DNA from: Mucilaginibacter paludis DSM 18603
Lineage (GTDB): Bacteria > Bacteroidota > Bacteroidia > Sphingobacteriales > Sphingobacteriaceae
Length of the DNA stretch: 64,000 nucleotides
Reading direction: 5' to 3'
Assembly (NCBI RefSeq): GCF_000166195.2
Contig: NZ_CM001403.1
Coordinates: 558,001 to 622,000 of the forward strand
Position numbers and translations under genes: made by a program. Below the pieces are notes generated by a model, which was given only the letters and a program-made list of their open reading frames with translations, searched no databases and was not told the origin of the DNA. Below, one piece after another: positions 44,352-53,641 of the stretch. Each line of letters begins with the position of its first letter. The first letter of the stretch is position 1.

Positions 44352-44771
44352 ATGACTGTCCATTTATTAAGTTACGAAATGGCCGTAAGTGAAAGAAAAC
44401 TATTCGGACGTATAAAATCCATTATGGGAGTAACTCCCAATAAATACATCCTTATCATTAGATTACAAATGGCTAAAGAAGCTATTGAAAGCGAAAATTT
44501 TCACATTGTAGCTGAAATAGCCAATTCTGTAGTACCCGCCATATCCTACGGTAAAAGATTGTGTAAGTGTGTGGATGTCCCTGCGCCATTCGAACTAGCA
44601 ACGACAAACAAAGTGGGCTTCTTATTCTCCATAAGCCGGATTAGTGACTTTAATGTGATTCCCCCTTTCTTCGGGGGTAGTCGTAACCCCGGTTATCTGT
44701 ACTACCAAAAAGCTGCCATCAGGATATTCATGGATAAACTGCTCGGCAGGGAGGTTTTTAACTATACATAA
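44352..44771 (+). pseudogene. Remnant of an AraC-type regulator fused to unrelated sequence
   Basis: Residues about 9-60 are the first half of an AraC HTH domain (EMAVSERKLFGRIKSIMGVT, PNKYILIIRLQMAKEAIE, FHIVAEIANSV). The second HTH half expected next (the GF..PSYFSK..K segment) is absent; the rest is unrelated. Probably the truncated end of a two-component/AraC gene at an element boundary. Confidence 0.55.
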
Positions 44772-45069
44772 AAAAGCTTTCAGTTAGCCAGCTTCTTTTT
44801 CCGTATGTTCCTGATAGTGGCTAAAGGGATATCACAATTCACTTATTAAGAAGCAGGACTTTGCAAGCTACAAAGTTTGCATTAGTTATATAGCCAAAAT
44901 ATTTCTACCGGAGTCTAATAATCCTTGTATTATGCTCCTACGTTCCCAATTTCCTTAATAAGCCGTTCAATTTCTGATTCCTCAATTCCGGAATACCCCA
45001 CCGCTGTTCTCGCAAAGCGAATGGATGATGTAACGATGCATCAGGGTCATGAAGGTTGGTAGTGGTGTG
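44772..45069. other. Intergenic, no gene seen
   Basis: About 300 bases between the AraC remnant and the methyltransferase gene. No ORF, tRNA-like end or strong terminator is visible. It may contain the right junction of the conjugative element, but no copy of the tRNA-Pro 3' end was found here. Confidence 0.4.
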
Positions 45070-45759
45070 TTATCCATGTGCCGTTTTTAGATGGTCGTAT
45101 CTAATTAATAAAGAATTCATTATGCTTGGATTACTATCCCTATATTTTCCTTTCCAATAAACTGCAAAACGTTTATTATATATTTTAAAATCAAAATTAA
45201 ATTGGCTATTCCATAACTGGATAATTTCCTGTTCACCCATTCTGTTCGCATCGTCTAAAAAAATAAAACAGTTATCGGAAAGGGAATTGAAGATATAAGG
45301 AATTGCCCTATACCTTGATTTTGCAATTTGGGGATTGAAAGCAGGAGGTCCATCTATAACTATCATATCGAACAGTTGCTCCTGATTCAATTCGCGATTC
45401 AAGATATCCATGTCATACCATTTTCCATAATTACTGTCTTCCACTAAAGGAGCGTAAATAATTTTGATGTATTCGGCTAATTTTAACTGATCCACTTTTT
45501 CTTTCAAAAGAGAAATCCATTCTTCACCGCTTTCAATGGTACAGATGCAGGCTTTAAGACCATGTTTTTTGATTAGCTGCCCCATAAACAAAGTTGAAAG
45601 CCCTGATCCAAATTCAAGGATGTTTTTTCTCTTGTTTAACACAAGCTCATTTCTGAGAAAAATAAGGCCGTAAGGTACCAATGAAAAGTTACTTAACAGG
45701 CCTGAGAAAGCCGGATCACAAACATTCAGGTATTCATCTAAAATCAATTTTTCAAGCAT
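45070..45759 (-). CDS. SAM-dependent methyltransferase-like protein
   Basis: 229 residues. Motif I is ILEFGSGLSTLF and the post-II/motif IV region is FDMIVIDGPPAFNPQIAKSR followed by FIFLDDANRMGEQE, giving a class I fold of the FkbM/TylF-like or O-methyltransferase type. It lies left of the direct repeat that begins the peptide locus and on the same strand as its main operon. It may act on the peptide's sugar or on an unrelated product. Confidence 0.75.
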   Translation of the reverse strand: MLEKLILDEYLNVCDPAFSGLLSNFSLVPYGLIFLRNELVLNKRKNILEFGSGLSTLFMGQLIKKHGLKACICTIESGEEWISLLKEKVDQLKLAEYIKIIYAPLVEDSNYGKWYDMDILNRELNQEQLFDMIVIDGPPAFNPQIAKSRYRAIPYIFNSLSDNCFIFLDDANRMGEQEIIQLWNSQFNFDFKIYNKRFAVYWKGKYRDSNPSIMNSLLIRYDHLKTAHG

Positions 45760-45910
45760 ATTCCGGCATTAGATGTTTCTACAAATACTATTGAGATTCG
45801 GTACTACCAAGTTAAACCAAAATTTCTTACCGGGCAACATTATCCATAATTTATAGAGTTTACCGACCCTACGCAAAGTATTTCAAATTTCTGCTGTAGT
45901 AAGAAAGAGA

Positions 45911-45979
45911 GTGCGTGGGAGAATTATCCCAATAAGGGGAATTTTTATACTTTTATAGTGATTTATAGCTCCACCTTAT
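45911..45979 (+). repeat. Left copy of a 69-bp direct repeat flanking the peptide locus
   Basis: 62 of 69 positions match 61841-61909. The core AAGGGGAATTTTTATACTTT is identical, as is TATAGCTCCACCTTAT near the end. The right copy is the leader of the aminotransferase gene and runs into its ATG; here no gene follows. Confidence 0.85.
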
Positions 45980-46118
45980 TGGCTTTGTTTTGTTACAGTA
46001 AGTAAAAACGTGATAGGAAAAGAAAAATTTCGCAATAAAAACATTCTAAATTTTTGCTAGTTGTTAAAATACAGGTTAACTTTATATAACTAATTATTCA
46101 CCTTAAAAGAGCATTATT

Positions 46119-46355
46119 ATGAAAAAGTTATTGCTAGTTCTCGGCTTATTTATTGTCACAGAAGTTTTTGCCGATGCTAAAAACCTCAATGCAATTGTTA
46201 TTTCTCAAGATGTAGCGAAAAAACAAGAAAAAGAGGCGGTTCCGCCGCCACCGCCAGCAAAGCACAAAAAGGCGAAACGAACAGTTCCTCCCCCCCCACC
46301 TGCCAAGCAAAAAGAAAAAAGGGCTGTCCCACCGCCACCGCCAGCAAAACAATAA
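46119..46355 (+). CDS. Exported proline-rich triple-repeat peptide (78 aa)
   Basis: Signal peptide MKKLLLVLGLFIVTEVFA, a short linker, then three near-identical units of the form (A/T)VPPPPPAKxK separated by basic spacers (KKAKR, EKR). The mature part is about 60 residues, highly basic and Pro-rich. It ends in the third unit AKQ. Regular basic spacers suggest proteolytic excision or wall/peptide binding; a bacteriocin or adaptor role is inference. It heads the plus-strand unit of the peptide locus but has its own terminator. Confidence 0.7.
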   Translation: MKKLLLVLGLFIVTEVFADAKNLNAIVISQDVAKKQEKEAVPPPPPAKHKKAKRTVPPPPPAKQKEKRAVPPPPPAKQ

Positions 46356-46371
46356 TGAATAAACGACTATT

Positions 46372-46405
46372 TCAGCGATAAAGTCCAAATAAGCTTTATC
46401 GCTGA
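46372..46405 (+). terminator. Terminator-like hairpin after the Pro-rich peptide gene
   Basis: A 12-bp perfect stem TCAGCGATAAAG / CTTTATCGCTGA with a 10-base loop, 16 bases after the stop. The following 190 bases to 46597 hold no gene and must carry the promoter for the next pair. Confidence 0.55.
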
Positions 46406-46596
46406 TAGTGTAATTAAGTATGATTTAAACCATGCTTCTTAAAAAAACATTATCAACATTTTAAAAACATCAATAACAATAAAAACGAGATAAATATTTG
46501 TTATTAATAATGCTTTTTAAGTATTTCTAATGAATCTTTAGACCTTACATTTATTATGTAAATCTCTTAGCAAATATTAACTTTTTCATTTTTTTT

Positions 46597-47433
46597 ATGA
46601 ATGATTTTTCAAATAAAGTGCATGAAAAAGTATACGCAAATTTAACGGTATCACTATTTTGTGATCAGATTAAATGGAATGATGTTTTAAAGAATCTTAT
46701 CATTCCATATTTAAACCACATCCCAGCTGGTGCTAAGCCTATTTATTGGAAGTTAATATTAAGCAATACTGCGGAAGAAATTATATTATCGTTATTTGTA
46801 GAAAAAAGTGTAAGTCCTAATTTAAAAAGTTATTACGATGATTATTTATCCGAGATTCTTATTCAGAATGAACTTGGAGAATATTTGACAAAAGGATTTT
46901 CTACCGGGTTTTCTTTAAACAGAGAGCGTTTCTTCGTCTGCAAAGAAGATTTAGGTGCCTACCATTTTGAAAATAAACTTTCAGAGCTAATAATTGATCA
47001 TTTAAGTATTGATATTATTGACGATGAAAGCATTATAACATTTGCTTTCTTATTATCTACTTCATTAATTCTTTTTTTTTCAAATAATGGCTTGGGCAAT
47101 AAAGATATATTAATTTATAGTTTTCACTCGCCATCTTCTAATTTATCAAATGAAAGGTTAAATGAACTTTTTAGTGAAAATGAGGGTTCAATAAAAAGCC
47201 TATTTAATTCAATAATTAACGATATCGTGCCCTGTGAATGGCAACACAAATGGATAAAAATGTGTTGTAATTATTGGGAGTCCTTTCAAAAGCATAGCTA
47301 CCCTGTTGACTTTTATGGATTTTACAGAAGAGTTGTTTATTTGATTTTTAAACACTTAGGTCTATCCGCTGATGATTCAGCAGTTTTGGGTGTCTTTATT
47401 GAAAATACATTTGCTAACCAAACTACAAAATGA
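46597..47433 (+). CDS. Stand-alone dehydratase-C-like (thiopeptide-type) protein
   Basis: 278 residues with no lantibiotic dehydratase N-terminal part. The pattern (NHIPAGAKPIYWKLILSNTA, KSYYDDYLSEILIQNELGEY, ITFAFLLSTSLILFF) resembles the SpaB_C/'thiopeptide-type bacteriocin biosynthesis' domain and its relative at 59304-60179. In LanB enzymes this part removes glutamate; stand-alone forms have other or unknown roles. Its stop overlaps the start of a glycosyltransferase-like gene by 4 bases. Family placement is tentative. Confidence 0.5.
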   Translation: MNDFSNKVHEKVYANLTVSLFCDQIKWNDVLKNLIIPYLNHIPAGAKPIYWKLILSNTAEEIILSLFVEKSVSPNLKSYYDDYLSEILIQNELGEYLTKGFSTGFSLNRERFFVCKEDLGAYHFENKLSELIIDHLSIDIIDDESIITFAFLLSTSLILFFSNNGLGNKDILIYSFHSPSSNLSNERLNELFSENEGSIKSLFNSIINDIVPCEWQHKWIKMCCNYWESFQKHSYPVDFYGFYRRVVYLIFKHLGLSADDSAVLGVFIENTFANQTTK

Positions 47434-48218
47434 TAGCTAAAAACTGTAGCCAAGTTGTCCTTTTGCTAACAAAAAATATTTCGCAGTCCCTACTAGATAC
47501 CTACAATCAACTTAATTGTGCTATGAAAGAATCAGGACTTGTTCATATAATGTTTCATGCTGGTTCTACCAATGAAATACCAGACGATCTATCGGAATAT
47601 AACAGCTTTAGTTTCACTAACGAAATTCTTTATGAGTTAAATTTCAAACCAATTCAAGATAGTTTACTACCTGGAAGTAATCATTTTCCGTTACTTAAAT
47701 TTTATCTAGAAAATCCCTTTTTTGATTATTATTGGCTTATCGAAGATGATGTCCGGTTTACTTGTAATTGGGGTAGTTTATTAAAAACAAAAACTCACTC
47801 TGATTTTATAACCTGTCATATTCGCTCATATCAGGAGGAACCTTTATGGTATTGGTGGAATACATTATCGCATCCTAATCACTTTATCCCTTTTGATTTG
47901 CGTTTAAGATCATTTAATCCTATATATCGCATTTCAAACGAAGCATTATTTGCGCTCAGCCAGCTGCTAACTGAAAAATGGCAGGGGCATCATGAGGTTC
48001 TTATACCTACTTTGCTTTACCTCGAAAGTTTTAATATTGAAGACTTTGGCGGATTGGGCACATTTGTAAAGGATGAATTTAAAAACAGATTTTATATTGA
48101 TAGCTCGCCCGATTTGTCAGGTATTATGCGGGATGGAACGATTAGATTTCGTCCCACAATACATCCTTCAGAGATGGCGTTGCCAAGCAAGTTATATCAT
48201 CCGATAAAACAAATTTAA
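47430..48218 (+). CDS. Glycosyltransferase-like protein
   Basis: 262 residues. YYWLIEDDVRFTCNWGSLLK contains an acidic EDD/DXD-like motif typical of GT-A enzymes, followed by GHHEVLIPTLLYLESF and a C-terminal RPTIHPSEMALPSKLYHPIK block as in some fungal-type DUF3405 and bacterial capsule transferases. Translationally coupled to the dehydratase-C-like gene. Its end overlaps the end of the convergent VKOR gene by 4 bases. Confidence 0.65.
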   Translation: MIAKNCSQVVLLLTKNISQSLLDTYNQLNCAMKESGLVHIMFHAGSTNEIPDDLSEYNSFSFTNEILYELNFKPIQDSLLPGSNHFPLLKFYLENPFFDYYWLIEDDVRFTCNWGSLLKTKTHSDFITCHIRSYQEEPLWYWWNTLSHPNHFIPFDLRLRSFNPIYRISNEALFALSQLLTEKWQGHHEVLIPTLLYLESFNIEDFGGLGTFVKDEFKNRFYIDSSPDLSGIMRDGTIRFRPTIHPSEMALPSKLYHPIKQI

Positions 48219-49777
48219 TCAGCATTACTTTGATTTCTGATTAAGATTGGCATAAAAAAACAAAGTTGCTTTAAATCATATTCTTTTGGAATTAGGTACC
48301 CATTAATTATTAAAGAAGGAGTGCGATTAATTCGATTTATATTACACCATTCAGAGTGGCTTTTTATTATAGTGTAATCTTGAAGTTCATCTGTTAATTG
48401 AAAATATTTTTTGAATTTGTCAGTATTCATCAATTTAAACCAAGTAGACAATATGATTTTTAACTGGGAGGGCCTTAAAATATATGCTTGCAATATTTGC
48501 TGAGTAGCTCGGTAGTTTAAACTACTTTCATCATTCTCCACAGAAAATCTTATCGTTAAAAAAATATCATCTGGATAATTCTCTAACACTCCCTCAATCG
48601 CCTCATGTAATTCACTGCAATATTGGCAATGCGGATTAGTTACAATTAGTATTTTTGTTTTTGCGAGAGGGCTTCCCACCAACAAGTCGCCCTTAACAGG
48701 AGCAGTATCAACAAACTTTTGACAAGATAAATAGTTAAAAAAGTAGCGAGGATTATATTGCCTTTTAAGCAATTCAATTGATTTATTTTGTTCGATTATT
48801 CCATTTAATAATATCTTTTTTATGTAAATCCATGAACTAGAAATAAGCAAGCTGAGTAGAAGTACTGGCATTGAAACTACGAGACCATTTTCTATTGCTT
48901 TAACATCAAAAGTGATCAATCCTATAAAAGTATTTAATAGTAATATTGCGTCTATGCAAAGGCATATCCGGCACCACATTTTTATTTTAAATTTTTGCGC
49001 AATAATAGAGTACAATACAACAGGAATTGAAATGCCGCAAAAAGGTAGAATTGAAGTTAAGATTGGCGAAGTCATGCCTACTGACATTAAAATTAATGCC
49101 CATAAGCAAAGACAAGCGAAATATACTAGTCCAAAATCGGCCAATCCTAGATCCATTAATAATTTCGGAGAGTAGTCGTTATTAAATTTAAGGCAGCTTT
49201 GACCGACTTTTGAATTGCAAAACTTCTCCAAGGCTAGCGAATCAACGTCGAATTCGGAGAGTAACAACATAATACATAATACAAGGCCAATAACATTAAG
49301 TAAAAAAAAAGTAGTCGAATAAAAATTGAAATGTAAGGATAGTATATACAAAACCATCACAACCATCCCGCCGGTAAAAAACTTATTTCTGAGTTTAATT
49401 GTATTTTCTTCCTGCTCAAATATTTTCAGCTGGGTGGATAAGGCATGATCCTGTTTTTCGATTGTTATCATAATGCCATCCCAACTTTCATAAAATTCAT
49501 TTAAGTTATTGATTAACTGAATTTTAGTTTTAACAATTTCAAAATCAGACACATTTTTTCTTATCGTATGTCCTAAAAAAGGATATTTAATATTATGCAG
49601 CGAATTCTTGTCAATTTTTAAAAAGGTATATTTAACATTAAATAGGGAGAATAAATCCATCATACTCGATGCATTTGGATATTCAGGGTGTGACAACATG
49701 TGACCTTTCACTATCCTCAAGGGTAGGTTAAAATCATTGCTTTTCATGAAAAGATATACTGTCTTCCAAAATTGCAT
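48215..49777 (-). CDS. VKOR/thioredoxin-domain membrane protein with C39-like N-terminus
   Basis: 520 residues. The N-terminal 120 residues resemble a degenerate C39 peptidase without the catalytic Cys. Then four to five membrane helices with the VKOR cysteines (CNSKVGQSCLKFN, and MWCRICLC as the CxxC), and a C-terminal thioredoxin-like domain with NPHCQYCSELHEA. Such fusions make disulphides in periplasmic or exported peptides and are common in Bacteroidota peptide-export clusters. Last gene of the minus-strand operon. Confidence 0.85.
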   Translation of the reverse strand: MQFWKTVYLFMKSNDFNLPLRIVKGHMLSHPEYPNASSMMDLFSLFNVKYTFLKIDKNSLHNIKYPFLGHTIRKNVSDFEIVKTKIQLINNLNEFYESWDGIMITIEKQDHALSTQLKIFEQEENTIKLRNKFFTGGMVVMVLYILSLHFNFYSTTFFLLNVIGLVLCIMLLLSEFDVDSLALEKFCNSKVGQSCLKFNNDYSPKLLMDLGLADFGLVYFACLCLWALILMSVGMTSPILTSILPFCGISIPVVLYSIIAQKFKIKMWCRICLCIDAILLLNTFIGLITFDVKAIENGLVVSMPVLLLSLLISSSWIYIKKILLNGIIEQNKSIELLKRQYNPRYFFNYLSCQKFVDTAPVKGDLLVGSPLAKTKILIVTNPHCQYCSELHEAIEGVLENYPDDIFLTIRFSVENDESSLNYRATQQILQAYILRPSQLKIILSTWFKLMNTDKFKKYFQLTDELQDYTIIKSHSEWCNINRINRTPSLIINGYLIPKEYDLKQLCFFMPILIRNQSNAD

Positions 49778-49792
49778 CGCTTTATGCAGGGT

Positions 49793-50476
49793 TTAATTTA
49801 TCCACATTGAAAAGAAATAATGAACTGCGTAGGACTCCGATAGCTTCTCTTCAATAAAAGTGGGAACCATGCCTAATTTGAAAATCTCTCGACTTTCCAA
49901 AGCAGTTATAGGTGATAAAAATTTACTTGGTATAACACAAATATCATTCTTCTTTTCATAGTTCTGATAAGCGATACCTAACATCCCTGGTCCAGTGGTA
50001 CTGAGAACATAATTTAATTTGTCGTGTACATCGATATTCGGGCCGTCTAAATGCTTTTTTAATGAACTAATAACGAAACTCAGAAAGCTACTCTTTTCCA
50101 CCGAGGCAATTAACGCGTTGCCAATAACTTTGTATTCCGAAGATTCTTCCGATAAATAACAATCGTGGTTGCTAAAGAGATCAGAAATTGATTTGATACA
50201 TTCATAATCCATATCAACATACACTCCCCCAATTTCATGAAGGATCAAATACTTTAATACATCCACCTTTTGGATGCTATAACGATATCTTGAAATCAAT
50301 TCCGCCATATTAGGATATTTTTTTTCTATGAGATGCTGAGTCGATTCCTTATCCCATAAAATATACTTATAATCAGGATGATTTTCCCGCCATGTACGGC
50401 TCAACTCTTCACAATACCTAGGGAGCGGCTGATTATCTTCAGAAATCCAAATCTGATGTATGATTTTATTTATCAT
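49793..50476 (-). CDS. Glycosyltransferase, DXD/capsular type (Gly_transf_sug)
   Basis: 227 residues: IIHQIWISEDNQPLPRYCEE at the N-terminus, WRENHPDYKYILWD and the DXD motif in GGVYVDMDYECI, the signature of OCH1-like/GT32 transferases. Probably transfers a sugar to the peptide of this cluster; the acceptor is inferred. Lies 12 bases after the SPASM gene. Confidence 0.88.
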   Translation of the reverse strand: MINKIIHQIWISEDNQPLPRYCEELSRTWRENHPDYKYILWDKESTQHLIEKKYPNMAELISRYRYSIQKVDVLKYLILHEIGGVYVDMDYECIKSISDLFSNHDCYLSEESSEYKVIGNALIASVEKSSFLSFVISSLKKHLDGPNIDVHDKLNYVLSTTGPGMLGIAYQNYEKKNDICVIPSKFLSPITALESREIFKLGMVPTFIEEKLSESYAVHYFFSMWIN

Positions 50477-50488
50477 AGGACATTTGCT

Positions 50489-51481
50489 TTAGTTAATTAC
50501 TCCGGAGGGATTATACGGATCATAATGGCACTTTATCGGTTTGGCATATAAGTCAGATACATAGGCCCTGCAATCAGTGCATATATATCTAAACTCACAA
50601 TCTTTACAGACATTTATCGAATCCTTCTTTATTTGCCAAACCCTTGTAAAATTAGACTGATTAACTATTTCATTAAGAGATATGTCGTTAATATTGCCAA
50701 ACGAATTTGGCAATGATGGGCAATTTTTTATTTCTCCTCTTTTATCAATCGAGATTTTTCTATTTAAACAACTATTAAAATTTACGGATTCAGTAAATGA
50801 GGTTATATTGACAGAAAAATTATACTCGCTTATTACCCCGCAATGGGTCTCATCCGATATTATTGTATCAATAGAAAAAACTGTTGTAGCCAATTCTGTA
50901 AAAACAGGTTTAGGGCAACTGTGAAATAGTACATGGGTTAAAACCGTATTTTGTGCAAGTAAATCTTTTATATCCTCCTCTAATATTAAAGAATCATATT
51001 TTATAACCAGGTTTATATATCTTAATGAAGAATTCTTTGTCTGTAATATGAGTCCCTTGATAAAATTCAAATTGACAACATCAAAAAATCTCAGCTCCAG
51101 CGCCTGACAACGTAAAAAAGAAAGTTGATCAACTATTTTTTTGAAATTGTGATTTGAAGCCGCATCAAAATCTACTATTGCATTAGTAATTAAACATGGG
51201 GAATCCCAGTCTAAACTAATCGGTGGGAAATTATTGGGAAAATCAGAAAAAAATATATACTCTTTTTTTAATAAAAAATCGATGTACTCATCAACAATAA
51301 CCTGATCTTCAATTGAAAAGTCATTCTTTATTTCATTTATACTTTTGCCATTATAGTAAACCAAGAAATCATACATGGAATTAGGAATTATTTCATATGT
51401 GGTTCTTTGCAAATCGCATATCGTACTTCTTACAGCTCCCTTTACAGGGATGCAGCTTGCATATAATGTCATTTTGCTCAT
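50489..51481 (-). CDS. gwsS: Grasp-with-spasm SPASM-domain maturase (GwsS-like)
   Basis: 330 residues. No radical-SAM CxxxCxxC is present, but the C-terminus has a SPASM cluster (KDCEFRYICTDCRAYVSDLY) plus upstream cysteines (SCLNRK; KNCPSLPN). The N-terminus resembles a peptide-recognition domain (YEIIPNSMYDFLVYYNG, SFIDEYIDFLL-type). This arrangement identifies the partner of the ATP-grasp enzyme in grasp-with-spasm systems, which make ester or amide crosslinked peptides. Overlaps the small gene before it by 4 bases. Confidence 0.88.
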   Translation of the reverse strand: MSKMTLYASCIPVKGAVRSTICDLQRTTYEIIPNSMYDFLVYYNGKSINEIKNDFSIEDQVIVDEYIDFLLKKEYIFFSDFPNNFPPISLDWDSPCLITNAIVDFDAASNHNFKKIVDQLSFLRCQALELRFFDVVNLNFIKGLILQTKNSSLRYINLVIKYDSLILEEDIKDLLAQNTVLTHVLFHSCPKPVFTELATTVFSIDTIISDETHCGVISEYNFSVNITSFTESVNFNSCLNRKISIDKRGEIKNCPSLPNSFGNINDISLNEIVNQSNFTRVWQIKKDSINVCKDCEFRYICTDCRAYVSDLYAKPIKCHYDPYNPSGVIN

Positions 51482-51678
51482 ACCTCTATATTATTTATTG
51501 AAAGATTGCTTTCATGGGTCACTAGTAAACTGATCGCTTTATAAAAGGGGATTACATCAAATGCACCTGCGTTATAATATGTATTCCCTCTAACTGGCTC
51601 TGTAATTTTGGTTACATCTGGAACAGGTGTTAAAAACTTAAGCAACAATGGTTCCTTTATCTTAATATTGTCTTCCAT
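51478..51678 (-). CDS. Small protein between the ATP-grasp and SPASM genes (candidate second precursor)
   Basis: 66 residues from the ATG at 51678 (MEDNIKIKEPLLLKFLTPVP). The core carries Asp, Thr, Glu and Ser near PDVTKITEPV and a tail ending SLSINNIEV, without a double-glycine site. It overlaps the SPASM gene start by 4 bases and begins 8 bases after the ATP-grasp stop. It could be the peptide acted on by the maturases or a leader-binding partner. No named family is recognised. Confidence 0.6.
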   Translation of the reverse strand: MEDNIKIKEPLLLKFLTPVPDVTKITEPVRGNTYYNAGAFDVIPFYKAISLLVTHESNLSINNIEV

Positions 51679-51686
51679 ATCAATAT

Positions 51687-52682
51687 TCAATTACCTGGTG
51701 TTATTTGTTCTGAAATTAAACTATTCGCCACAACTCTTTCCAAATAGTAATTACAAGGAAAAGATACCATAGAGAACTGGCCTACGGGATTTACTTCTAA
51801 AAACACGTATTCATTTTTTGTGTTCAATAAGATATCTAGTGAGCCACTCTTCAAATTCAATATTTCCATAAAGTCACGAATTTTGCTCTCTACAGTGTCC
51901 GGCAATTTGTAGGGAACATACCTATTAGGCTTTGCAAAATTGTAATTCCTGAAATCAACACTGGTTTTTTCATCATAACTTGAAAAAATTGCCATCGAGT
52001 AACATATGTCTTTATGAAAAAAAACACGAATCTCTATTATTTTTGATATCGCCTCTTGAAATAACGATGGAAAAAATAATTCTGGAATTTCTGATAACTC
52101 TTTTGTGACTTTTGCTGTATAAATAACGTAGCAGCCTTCGGTTGAGCCGATAAGTGTTCCATCCTTAACGGGCTTTATGATAATTTCTTCAATATTGTTC
52201 GTTTTTACAAAAACTTGTAAATCCTTTTTATTGTTAGTGATAATTGTATTTGGTATTTTTAATCCTACTGATTGAGCAATTTCTAACTGCTTAATCTTTA
52301 TTGGATATTCTCGAAGAAATTCTGGTTTATCATCCCAATTTTTACCTTTCAGTGCGAAAAAAAAAGCTCGGGTAACTCCGTCAAATTCAGATTTGATAAG
52401 AGGAGCTATATCTTTAAGAAAAAAATTACTATTAACCGGCATGTGATCTTCTAAACTTCGTAAAACCATCCAGCGCCTAAACCATATAATATCAGCCGCT
52501 TCAATGCCTGAATTGGTTTCTACCTTAACGCCATCACCATTGGTCAACTTTAAATTAAAAGTTAATTTATCTAAGATATCCAAACCGTTAACCCGTTTAC
52601 ATTCATGACCATAATAATGGATCCAATCCATTATTAATTCTGTTGTAAATTCACTATTGTGATGGCTAATTATTAGTATCAT
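51687..52682 (-). CDS. gwsG: Grasp-with-spasm ATP-grasp peptide maturase (GwsG-like)
   Basis: 331 residues. MILIISHHNSEFTTELIMDW and DIIWFRRWMVLRSLEDHM are typical of the microviridin/GwsG ATP-grasp branch; IIIKPVKDGTLIGSTEGCYV is the ATP-binding loop, and LDILLNTKNEYVFLEVNPVG carries the Mg2+ residues (E..N). These enzymes form lactone or lactam bonds between Asp/Glu and Thr/Ser/Lys of a precursor. Confidence 0.92.
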   Translation of the reverse strand: MILIISHHNSEFTTELIMDWIHYYGHECKRVNGLDILDKLTFNLKLTNGDGVKVETNSGIEAADIIWFRRWMVLRSLEDHMPVNSNFFLKDIAPLIKSEFDGVTRAFFFALKGKNWDDKPEFLREYPIKIKQLEIAQSVGLKIPNTIITNNKKDLQVFVKTNNIEEIIIKPVKDGTLIGSTEGCYVIYTAKVTKELSEIPELFFPSLFQEAISKIIEIRVFFHKDICYSMAIFSSYDEKTSVDFRNYNFAKPNRYVPYKLPDTVESKIRDFMEILNLKSGSLDILLNTKNEYVFLEVNPVGQFSMVSFPCNYYLERVVANSLISEQITPGN

Positions 52683-52737
52683 TTTCCTTGGATTGTTATA
52701 ATACGTATTGGGGAAAACCTTTTATTAAATGAATATA

Positions 52738-53616
52738 TTACCTCTTCCTCATCTCGTTACCCTGATTTAATTTAGCTTTAAGCGCATTTATCACTTCTAC
52801 ATCAACCGATGGGTCAAATTTACGTGCGAAATGGGATTCACTTTTAATTAAGACAACCAGATCAGACACTGTCATTATCTTGGGCCTTCCCCGGTTTTCA
52901 GACCAGTCAATGTGTCTTAAATTATTATTTACTACTTGATTTTTAAAGATAGAATTCATTATAACCGTCACTATTGCAAGTTCATCTGGTATTAACGTGT
53001 ACTTGAAAAACATTAATTCGTCGGGGTATTGCATAAAATGATCTATGATATATTCAGCGCAGGCGGCAGTTATTGTAAACCACATAGAACCACCAAAAGG
53101 TTGTAAATTATTAGGAAATTTTCTTGTAAAGTTCTGTTTGCGCTGATCTTCGATAAAATTTCGGCTTGCCTGCATTCCCAGTGTATCAATCATCCAGAAG
53201 TGCTCGTAACGATCTTGTCCACCTCCCCAACCTGAATGAGGAATGGTATGATATTCAATAAACTCTTTACCTGCATTTTGCTCCAAAAAATCGATCATTT
53301 CGTCGGATGTTTTCAAAGGGAAGTCCTGACCGCTGATTAGATAGATGTAATCAAAGCAATTTAAATGTAAAGCTCCCTGTATAAGATTTAAAACTGCCAT
53401 TAACACACTGAAGCCACCCCAATTAACGTTTTCACGTGCATCTAGAAAATACACATCAGCGCCTTGCGGTAACTTCCTGTTGATTTCATTAATATCTACT
53501 TTGACCTTTTCATCAAAATGTATAAGAAAACTAACTTTGGGGTCATTAAGGCTGGTTACAATGTCAATTATATGTTCGAAATTTTTATGAGCAATTATTA
53601 GATAAGCAACTTTCAT
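52738..53616 (-). CDS. GT14-family (core-2/I-branching-like) glycosyltransferase
   Basis: 292 residues: VAYLIIAHKNFEHIIDIVTS, VNWGGFSVLMAVLNLIQGAL and FDYIYLISGQDFPLKTSDEM are the Branch-domain hallmarks of beta-1,6-N-acetylglucosaminyltransferase-type GT14 enzymes. Uncommon in bacterial peptide clusters. Within the minus-strand operon (26 bases from the barrel gene). Confidence 0.9.
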   Translation of the reverse strand: MKVAYLIIAHKNFEHIIDIVTSLNDPKVSFLIHFDEKVKVDINEINRKLPQGADVYFLDARENVNWGGFSVLMAVLNLIQGALHLNCFDYIYLISGQDFPLKTSDEMIDFLEQNAGKEFIEYHTIPHSGWGGGQDRYEHFWMIDTLGMQASRNFIEDQRKQNFTRKFPNNLQPFGGSMWFTITAACAEYIIDHFMQYPDELMFFKYTLIPDELAIVTVIMNSIFKNQVVNNNLRHIDWSENRGRPKIMTVSDLVVLIKSESHFARKFDPSVDVEVINALKAKLNQGNEMRKR

Positions 53617-53641
53617 AGTAAAAATCTTTTCTTGTATAATT

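Noticed and set aside
46146..46388. Minus-strand frame over the Pro-rich peptide gene
   Set aside because: Its Trp/Arg/Gly repeats are the antisense reading of the proline codons; the plus-strand reading has a proper signal peptide.
50489..51481. Radical-SAM enzyme
   Set aside because: There is a SPASM-like cysteine cluster at the C-terminus but no CxxxCxxC motif, so it fits the non-radical GwsS type.
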